Part shown: piece after piece, positions 18,034-26,510 of the stretch
Position numbering within the stretch: position 1 is the stretch's first letter
Layout of the letters: each line of letters begins with the position of its first letter
Assembly (NCBI GenBank): GCA_964244495.1
Contig: CAXTIU010000005.1
Location: 62,001-126,000 of the forward strand
Reading direction: 5' to 3'
Source of the DNA: RH-AL1 sp964244495
GTDB lineage: Bacteria > Pseudomonadota > Alphaproteobacteria > Rhizobiales > Beijerinckiaceae
DNA length: 64,000 nucleotides
Position numbers and translations under genes: made by a program
The notes under the pieces: generated by a model
The model's database searches: none
What the model was told of the DNA's origin: nothing
The model's input: the letters and a program-made list of their open reading frames with translations, nothing else

Positions 18034-19169
18034 GAGCGACGCTCCCCGGAAGCGATGACGCGGCGACCGTAGCGGTGGCCCAATCCGGTCAGGACCTCGT
18101 AGCCGGTGGTCCGCAAGTCCCGCCCGACGGCATCGACGTCGCGGTGCGGCCCGATGATCTCGACCGTCGCCCCCTCGCCGAAGCCGGCGTCGCGAACGGC
18201 GCCGGCGTCGAGCACGAGGCTGTCCATCGAGACCCGGCCGATCACGGGGAGCGGCGTGTCGCCGAACCAGGCGCATCCCCGGTCGCCGCCGATCCTGAGG
18301 TAGCCGTCGGCGTAGCCCACCCCGACGGTGGCGAGGCGGGTCGCCCCGGCGGTCGTCGCCGCGCGGCCGTAGCCGACCGGCGTGCCGGCCGGCACCTCGC
18401 GCAGTTGCAGGACCGCCGCGTCGAGCCGGATCACGGGGTGCAGGGGATTGTCGCGACCGGGCTGGGGCGCGACGCCGTAGAGGGCGGCGCCCGGGCGTGC
18501 CAGATCGAAATGGTACCGCCGCGGCAGGAAGCAACCGGAGGATGCGGCGAGGCTCGCCGGCGCCGCCGGCAGGCGGGCGCGCAGGTCCTCGAAGACGGCG
18601 AGCTGATGGGCGTTGAAGGGATCGTCCGGCTCGTCGGCGCAGGCGAGATGGCTCATCACGCAGGCGATATCGAGGGCGTCGAGGTCGCGCCGGCCGCCGG
18701 CGAGCGCGTCGACGTCGGCCGGCGACAGGCCGAACCGGCTCATGCCGGTGTCGACCTGGAGGAAGGCCGGCAGGCGCCGGCCGGCCGCGCGCGCGAGGGC
18801 GGCCCACGCGGCGATCTGGTCGAGGCCGTTCAGCACCGGGGTGAGGCCGGCGTCCAGGCACACGGCCGCCTCGCCGGCCCGAAGACCGTGCAGGACCATG
18901 ATGGAGGCGGTGCGCGGCAGGTGCCCTCGAAGCGCGAGGCCCTCCTCCAGATGGGCGACGAAGAACGCGCGGCAACCGGCGTCGAACAACGCGGGGGCGA
19001 CCTGCGCCGCGCCGAGCCCGTAGGCGTCGGCCTTCACCACCGCCGCGCAGGTCGTGCGGCCGAGCCGACGCCGCAGTTCGCGATAGTTGGCGACCACGGC
19101 GCCGAGGTCGATCGTGAGGACCGCGTGCCGGGGGCACGTCGACGCGACGGGCGCCGGACCGCCGCTCAC
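18030..19169 (-). CDS. alr: Alanine racemase
   Basis: About 379 residues. The PLP-binding Lys is in AAVVKADAYGLG near residue 46, the Tyr base in GVGYADGYLR near residue 270, and HLACADEPDD and SMDSLVLD match the family. Coupled to dadA, it probably serves L-alanine catabolism (DadX role) as well as or instead of cell-wall D-alanine supply. I prefer the GTG at 19169, which follows a GGGGGGTGG site; a GTG 15 codons earlier is possible. The 820-base gap upstream carries no recognised regulator. Confidence 0.88.
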   Translation of the reverse strand: MSGGPAPVASTCPRHAVLTIDLGAVVANYRELRRRLGRTTCAAVVKADAYGLGAAQVAPALFDAGCRAFFVAHLEEGLALRGHLPRTASIMVLHGLRAGEAAVCLDAGLTPVLNGLDQIAAWAALARAAGRRLPAFLQVDTGMSRFGLSPADVDALAGGRRDLDALDIACVMSHLACADEPDDPFNAHQLAVFEDLRARLPAAPASLAASSGCFLPRRYHFDLARPGAALYGVAPQPGRDNPLHPVIRLDAAVLQLREVPAGTPVGYGRAATTAGATRLATVGVGYADGYLRIGGDRGCAWFGDTPLPVIGRVSMDSLVLDAGAVRDAGFGEGATVEIIGPHRDVDAVGRDLRTTGYEVLTGLGHRYGRRVIASGERRS

Positions 19170-19963
19170 GGGCAAGCCACCCCCCGAGGGGAACGACGGC
19201 GACCCGGATGTCACGCGGGCCTCGCCGGGACGCGCGGCCGTTCAAGCCGGTGGAGGACCCGCGCCGCCCGCGCGGGCTGAGGCTCCCGACCGCGTCCCCA
19301 ATCCTCGAGCCGGCCGCAATGCCGAGCGCACGCGGCGTCGCTTGGCCGACGAACGTCCTTTCCTGCGACCATCGGGGCAACTCATCCTTCAAGCTCATGC
19401 CGGGAACGCCGCGCGGCGCCGATGCGGGGCCGCCGCCGGTCCGCCGGTCATCATGCATAATGGGGTCCAGCGGCCGAACGCGCGAGGGCGAGGCGACCGC
19501 GCCAGCATCCTCCGACGATCGAGGCCGAAGCCGTCGCGTCCGCTCGGTTCTCCACCGGAGCCGCGTCGCTCGGCCTCGGCGGGTAACGCCCTGGTTCGAT
19601 GCCGCGCGATCACGGCCGCGCGCCGCCCGCTCCGGCGGTCGTTCCCGTGCCGCCGCCAGCGACGAAGCGCCACTCGGACGCGGCGCGACACAGTCGGTGC
19701 GGCAACGGCTTCGCTCCCGCTTGCCGTCGCGACCGGCTCGTTCTAAGGTATCGCTACCTTATGCTATTTGGAGGCCGTCGGGGCGCGGCCACGATCCTGA
19801 CGCATGACGCAGCTGACGCGAGAATGTGTGCGCCGGCGCGATTTCGGGCGGCACGCGGGCCGGCGGGTGGCCTTCGAGCGGTGGCGCCGTCTCGGCGACG
19901 CGTTCCGCCACCATGGAGGCTCGTCACGGAGGCTCGCGATGGCGTCCCTGTCGCGCGAAGCAC
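19170..19963. other. Long intergenic region between alr and dctM
   Basis: Nearly 800 bases with no reading frame that I trust; several overlapping open frames are arginine/proline-rich and look like high-GC shadows. It contains copy A of a two-block repeat (19744-19830). The alr promoter should be near its left end. I see no tRNA, insertion sequence remnants or gene fragments. Confidence 0.5.
19744..19830 (+). repeat. Two-block intergenic repeat, copy A
   Basis: Block 1 is TAAGGTATCGCTACCT (19744-19759), containing the stem AAGGTA-tcgc-TACCTT. After 35 bases comes block 2: TCCTGACGCATGACGCA (19795-19811), two bases, then TGACGCGAGAATGTGTG (19814-19830). The same blocks occur at 40863-40958 in the opposite orientation, with one mismatch in block 1, a three-base instead of two-base spacer inside block 2, and 43 instead of 35 bases between blocks. 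The sequence between the blocks is not conserved. Confidence 0.8.
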
Positions 19964-19991
19964 CCGATGGACGCCCTCCATCGTCCATCGG
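19964..19991 (-). terminator. Perfect 10-bp hairpin directly after dctM
   Basis: CCGATGGACG, eight-base loop, CGTCCATCGG. On the minus strand it starts on the base after the dctM stop. No T-run follows, so it may end transcription weakly or protect the 3' end of the eight-gene operon mRNA. Confidence 0.55.
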
Positions 19992-21272
19992 TCAAACGCC
20001 GAGGTGGCTCGGCAGCCAGAGCGAGATGACGGGCAGATAGGTGATGAAGACGAGGAAGATCAGCATCGCCAGCAGCCACGGCCAGACCGCGACCGTCAGT
20101 TCCGTGATGCCCATCTTCGTGATGCCGGAGGCGACGTACAGGTTGAGTCCGACCGGCGGATGGCAGAGGCCGACCTCCATGTTGACCGCCATCAGCACGC
20201 CAAGGTGGACCGGATCGACGCCGAGGTTCGTCGCGATGGGGAAAAGGATCGGTGCCATGATGAGCAGGATGGAGGTGGCCTCCATGACGTTGCCGGCCAC
20301 CAGAAGGACGACGTTGATGACGATCAGGAAGACCCAGACGCTGAAGTGCTTGGCGACGATCCAGGCGGCCATCGCCTGCGGGATGTTCTCGCTCGTCATC
20401 AGGAACGAGAACAGGATCGCGTTGGTGATGATGTAGAGGAGCATCGCGCTGGTGTTGGCCGCGTTGAGCAGCACGCGCGGCACATCCTTCAGGCCCATGT
20501 CGCGGTAGACGAAGACCGAGATGACGAAGGCGTAGACCGCCGCGACGGCGGCCGCCTCGGTCGGCGTGAAGATGCCGCCGTAGATGCCGCCGAGCACGAT
20601 GCCGATCAGGGCCAGCCCCCAGACCGAGTCGCGGAACGCCTTGAGGCGCTCGCGCCACGTCGCGCGGGGCAGGCGCGCATACCCCTTCCGCCAGGCGATC
20701 ACGCAGGTCAGTCCGCCGAGCACCATCGCGAGCAGGATGCCCGGCACGATGCCGGCGATGAACAGCTTGCCGATCGACGTGTTGGTGGACACGCCGTACA
20801 GCACGAGGATGATGGAGGGCGGCACCAGGATGCCGAGCGAGCCCGACGTGGTGATGACGCCGGCGCCGAAGCTCTTGGGATAGCCGTTCTCGACCATCGC
20901 CGGCAGCATGATGGAGCCGATCGCGACCACGGTGGCGACGCTTGATCCCGACACGGCGGCGAACAGGGCCGAGGCGGCGACGCCGGCGAGCCCCAGCCCG
21001 CCCGGCCAGTGGCCGACGAGCGAGGTCGTGAAGGTGATCATGCGCTTGGCGACCCCGCCGTGGGTCAGGAACGTCCCCGCCAGGATGAAGAAGGGGATGG
21101 CCATGATCGTGAAGTTGTCGAGGCCGGTGAACAGCTTCAGTCCGACGCTTTCGAGCGGCACCTGCGTCATCGTGACGAGAAAGGTGAGCACGGTGAGGCC
21201 GAGCGCGATCGAGATCGGCATGCCGGTCAGCATGAGCGCGATCAGCAGGCCGAAGATGATGGCCGCTGTCAT
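19992..21272 (-). CDS. dctM: TRAP transporter large permease, DctM type
   Basis: A 426-residue membrane protein with about 12 spans and the DctM landmarks GMPISIALG near residue 17, PFFILAGTFLTHGG near residue 60, TSGSLGILVPPSIILV near residue 140 and HPPVGLNLYV near residue 380. It is the ion-coupled transport subunit of a TRAP importer. The ATG at 21272 overlaps the dctQ stop by four bases. It is the last gene of the dicarboxylate operon. Confidence 0.93.
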   Translation of the reverse strand: MTAAIIFGLLIALMLTGMPISIALGLTVLTFLVTMTQVPLESVGLKLFTGLDNFTIMAIPFFILAGTFLTHGGVAKRMITFTTSLVGHWPGGLGLAGVAASALFAAVSGSSVATVVAIGSIMLPAMVENGYPKSFGAGVITTSGSLGILVPPSIILVLYGVSTNTSIGKLFIAGIVPGILLAMVLGGLTCVIAWRKGYARLPRATWRERLKAFRDSVWGLALIGIVLGGIYGGIFTPTEAAAVAAVYAFVISVFVYRDMGLKDVPRVLLNAANTSAMLLYIITNAILFSFLMTSENIPQAMAAWIVAKHFSVWVFLIVINVVLLVAGNVMEATSILLIMAPILFPIATNLGVDPVHLGVLMAVNMEVGLCHPPVGLNLYVASGITKMGITELTVAVWPWLLAMLIFLVFITYLPVISLWLPSHLGV

Positions 21273-21841
21273 CGCGTGTGGCCCGCTTCGAGCGCTTCGG
21301 CGACATCGGGCACGCCCTCGACGTGACCGATGTCGTGGTGGGCAAGCTCGCCCGTCCGCCAGAACCTCCAGGCGGCCTGAAGGAAGCGGAAGCACATGAG
21401 GTAGGAGCCGAGCGGGATGCAGAGGTAGACGATCCAGCTCGGCCATTCCAGGTCCGGCGTGATCTGGCCCGTGCCCATCAGGCCGTAAACGAAGCGCACC
21501 CCGACCGTTCCGACGATGCCGGTGAAGAGGGCGCCGCAGCCTAGGCTGAACAGGACGACCACGCGCCGGTACGCCGGCTTGAGCTTGATGAGCAGCACGT
21601 CGACCCCGACGTGGATGCCGGTGCGCACGCCGTAGGCCGCCCCGAACTTCGCCATCCAGATGAACATGAAGATGCAGAGTTCCTGCGCCCACGACAGGTC
21701 GATCAGGCTCGCCACGGGGTACAACAGAGTCGTGCCGGCGGCGAAGCGCTGCACGACGGAGGCGAAGATCACCAGGGTCGCGCCGCCGATCAGGAAAGCG
21801 ATCAGCGTTTCCTCAAGCCGGTCGAGAATGCGGAGGAACAT
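21269..21841 (-). CDS. dctQ: TRAP transporter small permease, DctQ type
   Basis: A 190-residue membrane protein with four hydrophobic segments and the DctQ-like motif SWAQELCIFMFIWMAKFGAA near residue 50, followed by GVRTGIHVGVD. It forms the membrane complex with DctM. It lies 81 bases after dctP and overlaps dctM by four bases. Confidence 0.9.
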   Translation of the reverse strand: MFLRILDRLEETLIAFLIGGATLVIFASVVQRFAAGTTLLYPVASLIDLSWAQELCIFMFIWMAKFGAAYGVRTGIHVGVDVLLIKLKPAYRRVVVLFSLGCGALFTGIVGTVGVRFVYGLMGTGQITPDLEWPSWIVYLCIPLGSYLMCFRFLQAAWRFWRTGELAHHDIGHVEGVPDVAEALEAGHTR

Positions 21842-21922
21842 GGAAGGGCCTGGACACGAGGGTCGGTGCCGCGACCCGAGCGTCGGGCCGCGATGTCAAG
21901 GAGGAACGGCGGCTGTGAGGCT

Positions 21923-22942
21923 TCAGTTGGTCGGCTGGCCGACCGCCTTGGTGACGTCGTCGATCGTCTCCTTGCCGATGCGCGAGGTCATCTCCCTGGT
22001 CACCGGTTCCAGCGCCTTGCGCCAAGCGGCCTTCTGCTCGCTCGTCAGGGTGATGAACTCGATCTTGCCCGACGCCTTCATCGCGGCGACAGCATCGTCG
22101 TTGTCTTTCTGCGCGGAGTCGTTGGCGTAGACCGTCGCCTCCTTCATCGCCTGCTCGAGTTCGCCTCGGATGTCCGCCGGCAACCCGTCCCAGAACTTCT
22201 TGTTCACAATCACGGCGTAGCCGATGTAGCCGTGGTAGGAGAGCGTGCCGTACTTCTGCACCTCGTAATGCTTCTGCGTGTACATGTTGGAGGCGTTGTT
22301 CTCCGATCCGTCGACGACGCCCGTCTGCAAGGCCTGGTAGACGTCGGAGAAGGGCAACACCTGCGGCAGCGCGCCCAGCGCCTTGAACTGCGCCTCCAGG
22401 ACCTTGGAGGACTGGATGCGCATCTTCTGGCCACGGAAGTCGGCAACCTCGCGCAACGGCTTGTTGTCGCTCATGATCTTGAAGCCGTTGTCCCAGAACG
22501 CCAGACCCACGATGCCGCGCGGCTCCAGCTTCTTGAGGAGCTTCTTACCGACCTCGCCTTCGGTGACCCGGTGCAGTCCGGCCGTGTCGGGGAAGATGTA
22601 GGGGAGATCGAACACCTCGAACTCCTTGGCGCCGAGCGGGCCGAACTTGGCCATGGACGGCGCCAGCATCTGCACCGCGCCGAGCTGCAGCGCCTCGACC
22701 TCCTCCTTGTCCTTGTAGAGGGTGGAGTTGGGGTACACCTCGACCTTGACCCGGCCGTTGGTGTATTTGGCGGCGAGTTCCGCGAAACGGTCCGCGCCCT
22801 TGCCCTTCGGCGTGGCGGCGGCGACGACGTGGCTGAACTTGATGATGATGGGGTCGGCGAGCGCGCCGAGGGCGCCCGCGGAGAGCAGGGCCGCCGCCAG
22901 GCCGACCGTGAGAGAGCCTGCCTTGAGCCAGCACCATTTCAT
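21923..22942 (-). CDS. dctP: TRAP transporter substrate-binding protein, DctP type
   Basis: A 339-residue periplasmic protein with a signal peptide of about 29 residues ending ALGALA. The mature part starts with IIIKFSHVVAAATPKGKGA and includes KMRIQSSKVLEAQFKALGA, where the conserved Arg binds a substrate carboxylate, and TGVVDGSENNASNM. This is the form of C4-dicarboxylate-binding DctP proteins. GGGGAA precedes the ATG. It follows five catabolic genes in the same operon, so its ligand is probably the dicarboxylate those enzymes process, which may be a methylated C5 acid such as mesaconate, itaconate or citramalate. Confidence 0.9.
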   Translation of the reverse strand: MKWCWLKAGSLTVGLAAALLSAGALGALADPIIIKFSHVVAAATPKGKGADRFAELAAKYTNGRVKVEVYPNSTLYKDKEEVEALQLGAVQMLAPSMAKFGPLGAKEFEVFDLPYIFPDTAGLHRVTEGEVGKKLLKKLEPRGIVGLAFWDNGFKIMSDNKPLREVADFRGQKMRIQSSKVLEAQFKALGALPQVLPFSDVYQALQTGVVDGSENNASNMYTQKHYEVQKYGTLSYHGYIGYAVIVNKKFWDGLPADIRGELEQAMKEATVYANDSAQKDNDDAVAAMKASGKIEFITLTSEQKAAWRKALEPVTREMTSRIGKETIDDVTKAVGQPTN

Positions 22943-23026
22943 GAGCGTTCCCCGTCGTTTCTTCGAAATCCGCCTTCGAATTTCGGGTCGAACCTAACCG
23001 ACGGCGCGGGGAGCGCAAGACGCCGT

Positions 23027-23911
23027 TCAGGCCATGGCGCCTTCGCCCTCCATGCAGATCCGTCCGTCGGCGCTCTGTGTCCAGCAGGTGACAGTCCCGT
23101 CCGGACGTCGCGCCGCGACCACGCCGAAGGGCGCTCCCGCCGTCAAGGGAGACAGGTTGCGGAAGCTGAAGCGCGTCGGCGTGCCGCCGAGCAGCGTCGC
23201 GACGAGGTTGAGGCAGAGCGTCCCCTGAATCGGCCCGTGCACGATGAGCCCGGCGTAGCCTTCGACGCCGGTGACGTAGGGCTGATCATAATGGATGCGG
23301 TGACCGTTGAAGGTCATGGCCGAGTAGCGAAACAGCAGCACGGGCGAGGCCTCGACTTGCCACGACGCGTCGCCGCGCCGCCCATCGCCGGTCGAGCGCG
23401 GTTTGGACGGCGCGGGCGACGCCGCCTCGGCGCCGCGATAAACGATGTCGTGGCGTTCGGTGAGGGCGAGACCTCGGTCGGTCGCGTAGGCGTGGCGAAC
23501 GGTGACGAAGCAGAGCGGTCCGGTCCGTCCTTCCTTGAACACGACGTCCTCGACGCTCGATCGTCGGGTCACCTTGTCGCCGACCCGCAGCGGCGCGTGA
23601 TGCTCCACCGCGCCGCCCGCCCACATCCGGCGCGGCAGCGGCACCGGAGGGAGGAAGCCGCCCCTCGCCGGATGCCCGTCCTCGCCGAGCTCTTCCATCG
23701 GCGCGATCGCCGGCACTAGGCACCAATTCAGCCCCAGCGGCGCGTCACTCTCGGGCACCGTCAGCAGTCGCGGGTCGAACGTCGCGCGATACTCCGCGAC
23801 GAGACGGGGGGTCACCAAGTCCTCCGCGTCCATGGAGCGACCGATCCAGCTCCGGAGGTGCCGCTGGTCAAGATCGGCCAGGGTCGTGGTCGCCGTCGTG
23901 GTCGCCGTCAT
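23027..23911 (-). CDS. Mesaconyl-C4-CoA/itaconyl-CoA hydratase-like protein (double hot-dog, HTD2 type)
   Basis: About 294 residues. The N-terminal half is a FAS1-type dehydratase-like hot-dog domain (PLPRRMWAGGAVEHHAPLRVGD near residue 95, split here as PLPRRMWAGG and HHAPLRVGD). The C-terminal half has FNGHRIHYDQPY near residue 210 and GLIVHGPIQGTL, the catalytic region of MaoC-like hydratases. Relatives include mesaconyl-C4-CoA hydratase and itaconyl-CoA hydratase. It should hydrate a branched unsaturated dicarboxyl-CoA in the cytosol. The start at 23911 follows the acyl-CoA dehydrogenase stop by eight bases; the first codons contain a 12-base direct repeat encoding a TATTT repeat. Confidence 0.8.
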   Translation of the reverse strand: MTATTTATTTLADLDQRHLRSWIGRSMDAEDLVTPRLVAEYRATFDPRLLTVPESDAPLGLNWCLVPAIAPMEELGEDGHPARGGFLPPVPLPRRMWAGGAVEHHAPLRVGDKVTRRSSVEDVVFKEGRTGPLCFVTVRHAYATDRGLALTERHDIVYRGAEAASPAPSKPRSTGDGRRGDASWQVEASPVLLFRYSAMTFNGHRIHYDQPYVTGVEGYAGLIVHGPIQGTLCLNLVATLLGGTPTRFSFRNLSPLTAGAPFGVVAARRPDGTVTCWTQSADGRICMEGEGAMA

Positions 23912-23919
23912 GGCCTCGC

Positions 23920-25089
23920 TCAGTAGGAGCGAGGGAGACCGAGGACGTGCTCGGCGAGGTACGAAAGGATGAGGTTGGTCGAGATCGGCGCGACCTGGTA
24001 GAGCCGCGTCTCGCGGAACTTGCGTTCCACGTCGTACTCCTCGGCGAAGCCGAAGCCGCCGAAAGTTTGAATGCAAACATTTGCCGCCTCGAACGACGCG
24101 TCGGCGGCGAGCATCTTGGCCATGTTGGCCTCGGCGCCGGGATTGGCGCCGGACTCGTACAGGCGGAGCGCCTCCTTCACCATCAGCTCCGCCGCCCGCA
24201 TGCTGGCGTAGGCCTTGGCGATGGGGAACTGGATGCCCTGGTTCTGGCCGATGGGGCGGCCGAACACGGCGCGCTCCTTGGCGTAGGCGCCCGCCTTGTC
24301 GATGAACCATTTGGCGTCGCCGATGCACTCGGCGGCGATCAGGATGCGCTCGGCGTTCATGCCGGCCAGGATGTAGCGGAACCCCTTGCCCTCCTCGCCG
24401 ACGAGGTTGGCGGCGGGAACCTCCATGTCGTCGAAGAAGACCTCGCAGGAATTATGGTTCATCATCGTGCGGATCGGGCTGATCCTCAGGCCCTTGCCTA
24501 AGACCTCGCGCATGTCGACGATGAAGGTCGACAATCCGTCGGTCCGCTTCGCCACCTTGTCGCGCGGCGTGGTGCGCGCCAGCAGCAGCATCAGGTCGGA
24601 ATGCTCGGCGCGGCTCGTCCAGATCTTCTGGCCGTTGACGACGTAGCGGTCGCCCTCGCGCCGCGCCGTGGTGCGCAGCGCCGTCGTGTCGGTGCCGCTC
24701 GTCGGCTCGGTCACCCCGAAGGCTTGCAGGCGCAGTTCGCCGCTGGCGATCTTGGGCAGGTAGGCCTGCTTCTGCGCCTCGCTGCCGTGCCGCAGGATGG
24801 TGCCCATGATGTACATCTGCGCGTGGCAGGCCGCGCCGTTGCAGCCTTGGCGCTGGACCTCCTCCAGGATCGCCGCCGCGCCCGACAGCGGCAGGCCGAC
24901 GCCGCCGTACTCCTCGGGGATCAGCGCGGCGAGGTAGCCGCCGCGCGTGAGGGCGTCGATGAACGCGGTCGGATAGCCCCGCGTGCCGTCGAGCTTGCGC
25001 CAGTATTCGCCCGGGAACTGCGCGCACAGCTTGCCGACCTCCTCCTGGATGTCGGCGTAGGGAGCGGCTTCGAGGGTGGAATGCGTCAT
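23920..25089 (-). CDS. Acyl-CoA dehydrogenase with relocated catalytic base
   Basis: A 389-residue flavoenzyme with the FAD/substrate motifs LQAFGVTEPTSGTD near residue 123 and IQTFGGFGFAEEY near residue 341. The common C-terminal catalytic Glu (EGT motif) is absent: the aligned stretch reads LYQVAPIST, with Pro368 at that place. A Glu is present at residue 247 in MNAERILIAAE, the position used by isovaleryl- and long-chain-type enzymes. It probably introduces or reduces a double bond in a short dicarboxyl-CoA. Seven bases separate it from the PrpD-like gene and eight from the hydratase gene. Confidence 0.88.
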   Translation of the reverse strand: MTHSTLEAAPYADIQEEVGKLCAQFPGEYWRKLDGTRGYPTAFIDALTRGGYLAALIPEEYGGVGLPLSGAAAILEEVQRQGCNGAACHAQMYIMGTILRHGSEAQKQAYLPKIASGELRLQAFGVTEPTSGTDTTALRTTARREGDRYVVNGQKIWTSRAEHSDLMLLLARTTPRDKVAKRTDGLSTFIVDMREVLGKGLRISPIRTMMNHNSCEVFFDDMEVPAANLVGEEGKGFRYILAGMNAERILIAAECIGDAKWFIDKAGAYAKERAVFGRPIGQNQGIQFPIAKAYASMRAAELMVKEALRLYESGANPGAEANMAKMLAADASFEAANVCIQTFGGFGFAEEYDVERKFRETRLYQVAPISTNLILSYLAEHVLGLPRSY

Positions 25090-25096
25090 GGTGGGC

Positions 25097-26494
25097 CTAT
25101 TCGGCGGCGAGGGTGAGGGGCGCGGCGGCGCGCGCCTGGCGCAGCAGAGTCGCGGCTTCGGGCAGCCGGTCGAGGCGCAGGATGTCGCCGGCCAGCGCGT
25201 CCGTCCCTGGGCGGCCGAGCACGGACTCGGTCAGGCTGGCGAACTTGGCGCGGAAGGCGGCCTCGTCCGGGAAGTTCGCCGGTTCGCCGCGCGGCACGAT
25301 CACCGTGCGGGTGAACACTTGGCCGCGCGCGCGCAGCGTCAGCTTGGCGGACATGTTGGCCGGGAACTCCGCCTCGATGGCGGGATCGTTCTCGCATGTG
25401 ATCCGGGGCAGGAGCGCCCGGATGGTCGGATCATCGAGCAGCTTGTAGCTGTCCCAGCCCATCGCGCCGGTCGCCAGCGCGGCGGCGATGACGAAGGGAC
25501 CACTGAATTGTCCGTCGACGACGTTGCGGGGATCGGCCTTCTTCGCCGGCGGCTCGCCGATCAGGAGGAGCCCGGCGCGGGAGACGCCGAGCGTCGCGCC
25601 CTCGATCTCGTGCGGCTCGAGGCCGAGTTCCGCGCGCAACGCCAGCGCGGCGTCGACGCCGGCGTGGCCCCAGCGGCAGGACGGATAGGGTTTCACGCCG
25701 GTCAGCATCAGCTCGTAGGTCGTGCCGAGGTCGCGCAGGACGCGGTCGTGCGCGGGCGCTGGCGCGTAGGCGTTCAGGAATCCATGGCGTCCCTCGATCG
25801 GCTCGGCGGCGCCCTTGAAGCCTTCCCGCGCCAGGGTGGCGGCGACGAGCCCGGCCATGCCGGCCCAGCCGACCTGGAAGCGCTTCGTCCAGGCGCCGTT
25901 CGCCAGGAACTGCAGGCTGCCGGCGCTCTGGCTGAGCGCGATGCCGAGCGCGGAGGCGACGCCGCCCACGTCGAGCCGGAAGACGCGCGCCGCCGCCGCC
26001 GCCGCCCCGAACGCGCCGCAGGTGGCGCTGGGATGGAAGCCGCGATCGTAATGGGCGCCGGCCGGCAGCGCGAGGGCGAGGCGCAGCGCGACCTCGTATC
26101 CGGCGACGACCGCGCTCAGCATCTCCGCGCCCGAGGCGCCGATCATCTCGGCGGCGGCGAGCGCGGCGGGGATCACCGGGGCGCCGGGATGCACCACGGC
26201 CTCGGCGTGGGTGTCGTCGAAATCGAGCGAGTGGCCCAGCACCGCGTTGACCAGCGCCGCGCCGGCCGGCGCGTAGCCGCGTTCGTCGGCGAACACGCGG
26301 GCCGAGCCGTCGGCCAGCCCGAGCGCGCCGACGGCGGCGATCAACGCCGGCGTGCTCTCGGCATCGTGGCGGGCGCGAACCGCGTTGCCGACCAAGTCCA
26401 GCACCAGCAGGCGCGTCCGCGCCACCACGGCCGGCGGCAAGGTGTCGGTCGAGCAGGCGGCGACGAAATCCGAAAGCTGAGGGGTGATGGCCAT
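25097..26494 (-). CDS. MmgE/PrpD-family protein
   Basis: A 465-residue member of the family that holds 2-methylcitrate dehydratase, cis-aconitate decarboxylase and iminodisuccinate epimerase. Family active-site residues are visible: Asp93 and His102 in LDFDDTH...VVHPGAP, His154 in GFHPSA, Lys204 in TKRFQVGWAG, Lys268 and His277 in VKPYPSCRWGH. These do not settle the reaction. In an operon with a mesaconase-like enzyme and CoA-linked hydratase, isomerisation or dehydration of a branched dicarboxylic acid, or formation of itaconate, is plausible. It sits 16 bases after the fumarase gene. Confidence 0.85.
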   Translation of the reverse strand: MAITPQLSDFVAACSTDTLPPAVVARTRLLVLDLVGNAVRARHDAESTPALIAAVGALGLADGSARVFADERGYAPAGAALVNAVLGHSLDFDDTHAEAVVHPGAPVIPAALAAAEMIGASGAEMLSAVVAGYEVALRLALALPAGAHYDRGFHPSATCGAFGAAAAAARVFRLDVGGVASALGIALSQSAGSLQFLANGAWTKRFQVGWAGMAGLVAATLAREGFKGAAEPIEGRHGFLNAYAPAPAHDRVLRDLGTTYELMLTGVKPYPSCRWGHAGVDAALALRAELGLEPHEIEGATLGVSRAGLLLIGEPPAKKADPRNVVDGQFSGPFVIAAALATGAMGWDSYKLLDDPTIRALLPRITCENDPAIEAEFPANMSAKLTLRARGQVFTRTVIVPRGEPANFPDEAAFRAKFASLTESVLGRPGTDALAGDILRLDRLPEAATLLRQARAAAPLTLAAE

Positions 26495-26510
26495 GGTTCA
26501 GATCCTTTCG

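Noticed and set aside
19804..20040. Short open frame starting inside repeat copy A, compared with a frame in copy B
   Set aside because: The two copies differ by one base in the spacer, so the reading frames diverge; the repeat is not a conserved small gene.
23880..23911. 12-base direct repeat at the start of the hydratase gene
   Set aside because: It encodes a short Thr/Ala stretch at the flexible N-terminus and seems to be simple low-complexity coding sequence.
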